Of a stretch of 64,000 nt of DNA, positions 59,584 through 64,000 are shown in pieces; within the stretch, counting starts at the first letter, position 1; each line of letters begins with the position of its first letter. Made by a program: the position numbers and the translations under genes. The notes under the pieces were generated by a model that worked only from the letters and a program-made list of their open reading frames with translations, was not told the DNA's origin and made no database searches. Source of the DNA: Paenibacillus sp. J5C2022 (lineage in GTDB: Bacteria; Bacillota; Bacilli; Paenibacillales; Paenibacillaceae); contig NZ_JAOQJC010000037.1 of the NCBI RefSeq assembly GCF_025567625.1, forward strand, positions 1 through 64,000. The letters are read 5' to 3'.

Positions 59584-60635
59584 AGGGCAATGCATTAACG
59601 GAGCGTGAAGGACATGGCCGGTCGTTGATACTGGCGATAGAGACCAGCTGTGATGAGACTTCGGCCGCTGTGGTGGAGAACGGTACGATTGTGCGGTCGA
59701 ACGTCGTCTCCAGTCAGATCGATGTGCACGAGCGATTCGGGGGCGTCGTACCGGAGATTGCTTCCCGCAAGCATGTAGAGACCATTACAAGAATTATGGA
59801 ACAGGCGGTAGAGCAGTCCGGCTATCAGATGAAGGAGCTGGACGCCATCGCGGTAACGCAAGGCCCGGGCTTGGTCGGCGCGCTTCTGGTCGGCATCGTG
59901 GCGGCGAAGACGCTCGCACTTGCGCTGGATATCCCGCTGATCGGGACGCATCATATTGCAGGACATATATACGCGAACAGGCTGCAGCAGGAGTTGTCCT
60001 ATCCCGCCATGGCGCTTGTCGTATCGGGCGGACATACAGAGCTTGTACTGATGCGCAGCGAGGGCAGCTTCGAAGTGATCGGCAGGACGAGAGACGATGC
60101 GGTAGGAGAAGCTTATGACAAGGTGGCCAGAGCATTGAAGCTTCCTTATCCCGGCGGCCCGCACATTGACAGGCTTGCAGCGGAAGCGGAAGAGGTTGTC
60201 CCGCTGCCGCGCGCCTGGCTGGAAGCGGACAGCTACGATTTCAGCTTCAGCGGCTTGAAGTCTGCGGTGCTTGCCGCCATCAATCAGGCGAGAATGAAAG
60301 GGCAGCCGCTCGATGAACGGTCTCTTGCAAGAGGATTCCAGGAGTCGGTCATCGATGTGCTCGTGACGAAAGCGCTGCGCGCCGTTAAGCGGCATGAAGC
60401 GAAGGAGCTGCTGCTGTGCGGCGGCGTTGCGGCCAATCGGGGGCTGCGCGAAGCGCTGTCGGCCAGTTGCGAGGCGGAAGGAATACGGCTGCATATTCCG
60501 CCGCACGCCTTGTGCACGGACAATGCCGCGATGATCGGGGCCGCCGCTTATTTGAAGCTGGAGCGCGGCCTGTATTCCGATCTGAATATGAAGGCCGACC
60601 CCGGATTGTCGCTTGAGAAGTGGTCGGTAGAGTAA
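59580..60635 (+). CDS. tsaD: tRNA N6-threonylcarbamoyladenosine transferase
   Basis: 351 residues (formerly gcp). Transfers threonylcarbamoyl to A37 of tRNA. ILAIETSCDETSAAVVENG at the N-terminus, the metal-binding HHIAGHIYAN near residue 123, VSGGHTELVLM, and the C-terminal CTDNAAMIGAAAYL are all present. ATG 59580 fits the family start and is coupled to rimI. Last gene of the operon; a hairpin and a DnaA-box cluster follow. Confidence 0.97.
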   Translation: MKGNALTEREGHGRSLILAIETSCDETSAAVVENGTIVRSNVVSSQIDVHERFGGVVPEIASRKHVETITRIMEQAVEQSGYQMKELDAIAVTQGPGLVGALLVGIVAAKTLALALDIPLIGTHHIAGHIYANRLQQELSYPAMALVVSGGHTELVLMRSEGSFEVIGRTRDDAVGEAYDKVARALKLPYPGGPHIDRLAAEAEEVVPLPRAWLEADSYDFSFSGLKSAVLAAINQARMKGQPLDERSLARGFQESVIDVLVTKALRAVKRHEAKELLLCGGVAANRGLREALSASCEAEGIRLHIPPHALCTDNAAMIGAAAYLKLERGLYSDLNMKADPGLSLEKWSVE

Positions 60636-60656
60636 GAGAGGGATGATCATACTCAG

Positions 60657-60705
60657 CAAGGCTGTTCCTTCGTAGTGAAGCTGCGAATGGAGACAGTCTT
60701 TTTTG
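60657..60705 (+). terminator. Terminator of the tsa operon
   Basis: AAGGCTGT near 60659-60666 pairs with ACAGTCTT near 60695-60702 (one G-T), followed by a T-run. Confidence 0.7.
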
Positions 60706-60774
60706 CATTTTTGATGAAATTTCGCCTTCTTTCAGAGATGGCAGACGATGGATGATTCGACATTGTGCACAAAG

Positions 60775-61032
60775 TTATCCACATATCCGCAGCATAATGT
60801 GTATATCCTTGTAAACCCTTTGTAAAAAGCGGCTTTACAAGACGTACATATTTTTATGCAAACGGGGATAGTTTTTTCACAATGACTCTGTGGATAATGT
60901 GGATAAAGTGGATAAATATATAGTGAAAGGGGGGCGGGGGCAATGGGAAAACGAAAATCGGACGGTGGCGCCTGACTGGAGTCGTCAATTATCGACAGAA
61001 TTAACTAACAATTTATTCACGGGTGTGGATAT
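60775..61032. promoter_or_regulatory. DnaA-box cluster
   Basis: Perfect DnaA box TTATCCACA at 60775-60783; two perfect boxes in opposite orientation, directly abutting, at 60889-60897 and 60898-60906; a third abutting one with one mismatch (AGTGGATAA) at 60907-60915; and TGTGGATAT at 61024-61032. An inverted repeat CTTGTAAA/TTTACAAG lies between (60808-60815, 60834-60841). The cluster fills the 535-bp non-coding stretch 60636-61170 after tsaD. No dnaA, dnaN or AT-rich unwinding region is near, so this is not taken as the origin. Confidence 0.85.
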
Positions 61033-61170
61033 CTCTGTGTATAACGAGAGTATACGCGATCTGTGCGGCACGCAAAAGCTGTTGCGTGAATTACAAATCA
61101 TCTTTTCGGTGAAATCAGGTCGGCTATAAGCTATCGTAGACTTATACTAGTATATGGCGGAGGTACCCGA

Positions 61171-61917
61171 ATGGATGAGCAAGCTGTTATTCAAGTAAGT
61201 ACAGTCAGCAAATGCTATGGCGAGAATAAAGCGATTAAGTCTGTATCCTTTCAGGTGAAGCGTGGGGAATTGTTCGGTCTTATAGGCAGGCACGGTTCCG
61301 GTAAGACAACGCTACTGGAACTGCTGATGGGGCACCGCTTGCCGGACAATGGCTCCATCAAGGTGCTTGGAGTCGATGTGAAGGGCGGCAGCTCGGCATT
61401 GAAGGAGGATATAAGCATATTCATGCAGAGCACTTCCCTGGTGGACAAGCTGACGGTGCGAGAAGCGCTGCATAAATTCCAGAGCTTCTTCCATCAGGAC
61501 CATGAGACAGAGGGGTTGATTGAGCAGTTCGGTTTGTCGGCTTACGCCGACAAGGAAGTGAAGCGGCTGTCCGGCGGCTTGCGTCAGAAAGCAATGCTTG
61601 CCATAGCCATCTCCAACGATCCTCAGATCGTCTTTCTGGATGAACCGACAACGGGGCTGGATGCCGGAGCGAAGCAGGAATACTGGAAGATGCTGTCTGC
61701 GTTAAGAATGCAAGGCAAGACGATTATTATCAACTCTCACGATATGAGCGAGATATATTCCCATTGCGACCGAGTCGGCGTTATGCGGGAGGGGCAGCTG
61801 GTCGCCTGCAATCAGCCCAGGAGACTAATCGATGAGCTCCCTTACGGGGGCATGACGATGGAGGCGGTCTATATGCATTATGCCGTCAATGAAGTGGAAG
61901 GAGGTGTCGAAGTTTAA
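61171..61917 (+). CDS. ABC transporter ATP-binding protein (BcrA/CcmA type)
   Basis: 248 residues with all motifs: Walker A GRHGSGKTT (about 37-45), Q-loop FMQSTSLVDKL, signature LSGGLRQKAML, Walker B IVFLDEPTTGLD and switch His INSHDMSE. No permease gene follows; only a 60-residue open frame separates it from comQ. GGCGGAGG precedes ATG 61171. It could be an orphan ATPase, or the remnant of a transporter whose permease was lost when the comQXP region was exchanged (inference). Confidence 0.9.
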   Translation: MDEQAVIQVSTVSKCYGENKAIKSVSFQVKRGELFGLIGRHGSGKTTLLELLMGHRLPDNGSIKVLGVDVKGGSSALKEDISIFMQSTSLVDKLTVREALHKFQSFFHQDHETEGLIEQFGLSAYADKEVKRLSGGLRQKAMLAIAISNDPQIVFLDEPTTGLDAGAKQEYWKMLSALRMQGKTIIINSHDMSEIYSHCDRVGVMREGQLVACNQPRRLIDELPYGGMTMEAVYMHYAVNEVEGGVEV

Positions 61918-62074
61918 TCACTCACATCATGAGGAACCGCGCAGCAATCACTCCTGTCAGCATAAGCAGCTGCTGGCGAAGCGAATGGAGATGATTGCAT
62001 TGATCCTTAACCGGACAAGAGAGGGGGGAAATAAGCACGAAGGAAATAAGGGTGTTTCTTCACCTAAAACGTAG
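61904..62074 (+). CDS. Doubtful small His-rich open frame
   Basis: About 56 residues if read from GTG 61904 (FNHSHHEEPRSNHSCQHKQ at the start, then LLAKRMEMIALILNRTREGG). It overlaps the end of the ATPase gene. AGGAGGTG lies at the right place for a gene starting here, but it coincides with the GTG itself, so initiation is unclear. No family recognised. Could be a short peptide, a permease remnant, or non-coding. Confidence 0.3.
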   Translation: MSKFNHSHHEEPRSNHSCQHKQLLAKRMEMIALILNRTREGGNKHEGNKGVSSPKT

Positions 62075-62109
62075 TATACTGGTAAAAAGTAACTCTTGGG
62101 GGAAGGTTC

Positions 62110-63069
62110 GTGGATAATAGCTATGAACGCATAGGCCAATGCATGAAGGACCTTGTGTACCAGTGGTTCGAGGCTGAGCCGTTGGCTCGTCATGCCATCC
62201 TGTTCGTCGAGGACAAGCTTCGCGAGACGAATATTTTCGGAGAGCTGACCGTGTTCCACTATCATATGTTCAATGGAAGGTCGGGGCAAATCTACCAGGC
62301 AGCGGCCGCTGTAGAATTATTTCTTCTTGCGTCGGATATGCTGGACGATCTCCAGGATGGAGACGCCCCGTCCAAGCCGTGGATGCAAGTCCCGCAGCCA
62401 ATTGCGATTCATGTCGCCGCATCCATCGTTACTTTGTCTCAGCAGGCGTTGATGGACAGCGTAATGAACAGAAGCGACAGCGAGGCGCTGGCCCGCATGA
62501 TGAACAGGCAGCTGCTTCAGGCGGCTAACGGCCAGATGCTGGATCTGATGAACGAAATACATACCGAGGAAGCTTATTTGGATATGGTCAGGATGAAGTC
62601 GGCTTCGATATTCGTATTCGCCTGCATGACAGGCGTTATGGTTGCCGGCCATCCATGGCACGATACCGTGGCGGAATATGCAGTGGAGCTGGGGATTTCG
62701 GCGCAAATCAAAAACGACGTCCGAGACATGTTGAAATGGGACGAAAAAAATGATTTCTTGCAGAGGAAACGCAACCTGCTGCTCTTATACATGATGGAAG
62801 AGAGAAGCGAGGAGCACGGATGGATTGCCGACTACTTGGAAGAGCGACTAACCGTGACGGATGTGTCTCACCGCAAGGAGATGTTCCTGCAGGCTTGCGA
62901 GCAATCCGGTGCAATTCTGTACGGCTCCGTTATAGGACGCAAGCATTATAACCGCTGTCTCGAGCTTGTAGGCACTTTTCCCCAGGGAAAGGCATGGCAG
63001 GAACGGCTTTCCCTTCTGCTGAGCGGATATTCGATAAATTCGCAAACCACGCAAAACGCATTTCGGTAA
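62110..63069 (+). CDS. comQ: ComQ-like isoprenyl transferase
   Basis: 319 residues. The first Asp-rich motif LASDMLDDLQDGD (residues 73-85) matches B. subtilis ComQ closely (remembered as SSDIMDDLEDED), and the second region AQIKNDVRDMLKWDEKNDFL (about 198-216) followed by KRNLLLLYMM matches its degenerate second motif. ComQ transfers an isoprenyl group to the Trp of ComX and is needed for its export. GTG 62110 follows GGGGGAAGG. A small gene with the ComX features and a ComP-like gene follow in the canonical order. Confidence 0.9.
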   Translation: MDNSYERIGQCMKDLVYQWFEAEPLARHAILFVEDKLRETNIFGELTVFHYHMFNGRSGQIYQAAAAVELFLLASDMLDDLQDGDAPSKPWMQVPQPIAIHVAASIVTLSQQALMDSVMNRSDSEALARMMNRQLLQAANGQMLDLMNEIHTEEAYLDMVRMKSASIFVFACMTGVMVAGHPWHDTVAEYAVELGISAQIKNDVRDMLKWDEKNDFLQRKRNLLLLYMMEERSEEHGWIADYLEERLTVTDVSHRKEMFLQACEQSGAILYGSVIGRKHYNRCLELVGTFPQGKAWQERLSLLLSGYSINSQTTQNAFR

Positions 63070-63162
63070 ATACCAATCACTTTTGCGTTCCCTGAGAAAC
63101 TATTACCTGATATAGTAGAAATGTACTAGATGGCAAAATAGTAGTAAAGAGGAGGAGTTCTA

Positions 63163-63333
63163 ATGTTGAAAGAAACAATTCGTCAATTGGCAAGCAGCAA
63201 AGAAAAAATGTCCATGGTTATGGGGGGACAGCTTCAGCTTGCGGGAGTTTCTGCAGAGGAACAAAAGGCTTTACTTAGCGAACTGAACAAGAGGGACAAC
63301 GGCGTTAGCCGCTACGATTACGGTTGGAACTAA
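63163..63333 (+). CDS. comX: ComX-like pheromone precursor
   Basis: 56 residues. AGGAGGAG precedes ATG 63163 by 6 nt. The N-terminal part is a helical leader (MLKETIRQLASSKEKMSM), and the C-terminus ends NGVSRYDYGWN: a single Trp, followed by one residue, which is where ComX is prenylated. Size, C-terminal Trp and place between comQ and comP all fit; the primary sequence of ComX is known to be highly variable. The mature pheromone would be the last 6-11 residues (inference). Confidence 0.85.
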   Translation: MLKETIRQLASSKEKMSMVMGGQLQLAGVSAEEQKALLSELNKRDNGVSRYDYGWN

Positions 63334-63370
63334 TATTACGAATTTACTAGATTGAAAGGAAGAGACTTGC

Positions 63371-64000
63371 ATGATTTTCGTACTTTTCAAGCGCCTGTCG
63401 GCATTTCTCTTCCTCGGTTTATTTCTTGCCATCACGCTGTATTTGACGACCGTTATCATAAAGGCCCCGTCCGTCGGGCTTTATGTCGAGAAGAATACTT
63501 CGGAACGCTATATTGTACATTCCATCGGTCCGGAGGGTCAGGCGAAATTTCAGGGAATGCAGGTCGGCGACCAGATTCTTGAAGTGAACGGGGAGCCTGC
63601 AGGCGAGTTCAACAATTTAATAAAGTATAACTCGCTGGATAACGCCGATCATGTTCTGGTATACAGGGCAAGCACGAATGAAACCCTTTCTTTTACTTTC
63701 GCGAAGGCATGGTCGGGTGAGCAGTCTGTAGTGGAATTGTTGCTGCAGCTGTACATTCCAGGCGCATCCCTTTTTATTTTTTGCGCCTTTTCACTTTTCC
63801 TGTACGTGAAGCGCAAGGACGACCCGGCCGCGATTATGCTTATATTATTCATCATATCGGTAGGCATATGTTACTATAGCTCGTCGGCTTCCAACCTGCG
63901 GGACCCGGTCGGCCTATCCATTATTTATGTCGTATTGCCGCTAGTTCCGCTATTTTATATGAGCTTTATGAATATGTACTTGCGAAGATTCGACTCGCAC
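63371..64000 (+). CDS. comP: ComP-like pheromone receptor histidine kinase, N-terminal part
   Basis: Open to the right window edge (210 codons seen). Layout as in ComP: N-terminal span (FLFLGLFLAITLYLTTVII), an extracellular PDZ-like loop of about 95 residues (KFQGMQVGDQILEVNGEPA), then further spans (YIPGASLFIFCAFSLFLYV, IMLILFIISVGICYY, IIYVVLPLVPLFYMSF). The kinase core is outside the window. GGAAGAG precedes ATG 63371, 37 bp after comX. comA is expected beyond the edge. Confidence 0.85.
   Translation, partial: MIFVLFKRLSAFLFLGLFLAITLYLTTVIIKAPSVGLYVEKNTSERYIVHSIGPEGQAKFQGMQVGDQILEVNGEPAGEFNNLIKYNSLDNADHVLVYRASTNETLSFTFAKAWSGEQSVVELLLQLYIPGASLFIFCAFSLFLYVKRKDDPAAIMLILFIISVGICYYSSSASNLRDPVGLSIIYVVLPLVPLFYMSFMNMYLRRFDSH

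Noticed and set aside
60775..61032. Chromosomal origin of replication
   Set aside because: DnaA boxes are present, but there is no dnaA/dnaN neighbourhood and no AT-rich unwinding element; a DnaA-titration cluster is more fitting.
60890..61129. 79-residue frame starting GTG after tsaD
   Set aside because: Its start codons lie inside the DnaA boxes, there is no proper ribosome-binding site, and no family is recognisable. A 10-codon frame from ATG 60942 behind a G-rich site is also too small to support.

Overview
The window is about 53% GC low-repeat Firmicute chromosome and looks like a Paenibacillus or close relative of the Paenibacillaceae. Pointers are the lplB/ytcP-type sugar ABC systems with membrane-anchored AraC regulators, yyaC (spore protease family), a DUF1128 protein, a copper-amine-oxidase-like stalk domain on an exported propeller protein, and strong AGGAGG ribosome-binding sites. 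The genus is inferred, not proven. No rRNA, tRNA, CRISPR array, phage or insertion sequence was seen.

Layout. 0-10.8 kb: aldehyde dehydrogenase, two paralogous solute-binding lipoproteins without permeases, an SMP-30 family enzyme, an AAA ATPase plus membrane TPR protein pair, and a large exported beta-propeller protein. 10.9-12.3 kb: a tandem array of 113-bp units, next to a nuclease-like/winged-helix protein gene whose mRNA leader is a terminator-shaped hairpin. 13.3-16.2 kb: NUDIX hydrolase and a GntR-ABC transporter operon. 16.4-23.4 kb: a peptide-type region with a membrane histidine kinase, a nitrile-hydratase-leader (NHLP) RiPP precursor ending in Met-Trp-Asp, a class I isoprenoid synthase-like gene directly upstream of it, a papain-like peptidase, and an operon of CPBP protease, ComP-class histidine kinase and LuxR-type regulator. 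23.5-37.6 kb: carbohydrate region (exported propeller/FIMAH protein, a GntR regulator fused to a solute-binding domain, MurR, NanE, ROK kinase, ABC sugar transporter, AraC-type sensor regulator). 37.7-46 kb: mixed housekeeping genes with a 51-bp repeat array at 44 kb. 46.7-50.7 kb: galKET with a divergent AraC regulator. 50.8-60.6 kb: small conserved genes, a GGDEF cyclase followed by an HD-GYP-like protein with an altered HD motif, and the thiL-tsaE-tsaB-rimI-tsaD operon. 60.7-61.1 kb: a cluster of DnaA boxes. 61.2-64 kb: an ABC ATPase, then comQ, a small comX and the start of comP, cut by the window edge.

The two most interesting loci mirror each other. At the right end is a complete-looking comQ-comX-comP start, i.e. 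a prenylated-tryptophan quorum-sensing system; its comX (56 aa, ending Gly-Trp-Asn) is short and easily missed. At 18.4-19.7 kb another isoprenoid-synthase-fold gene precedes a peptide precursor of a different class (NHLP leader) that also ends with a penultimate tryptophan. This suggests, as inference only, a second tryptophan-prenylated peptide system built on a RiPP leader, lying in an AT-rich block with a sensor kinase. The DnaA-box cluster just after tsaD (gcp) matches, from memory, the location of a replication-control DnaA-box cluster of Bacillus subtilis (gcp-ydiF).
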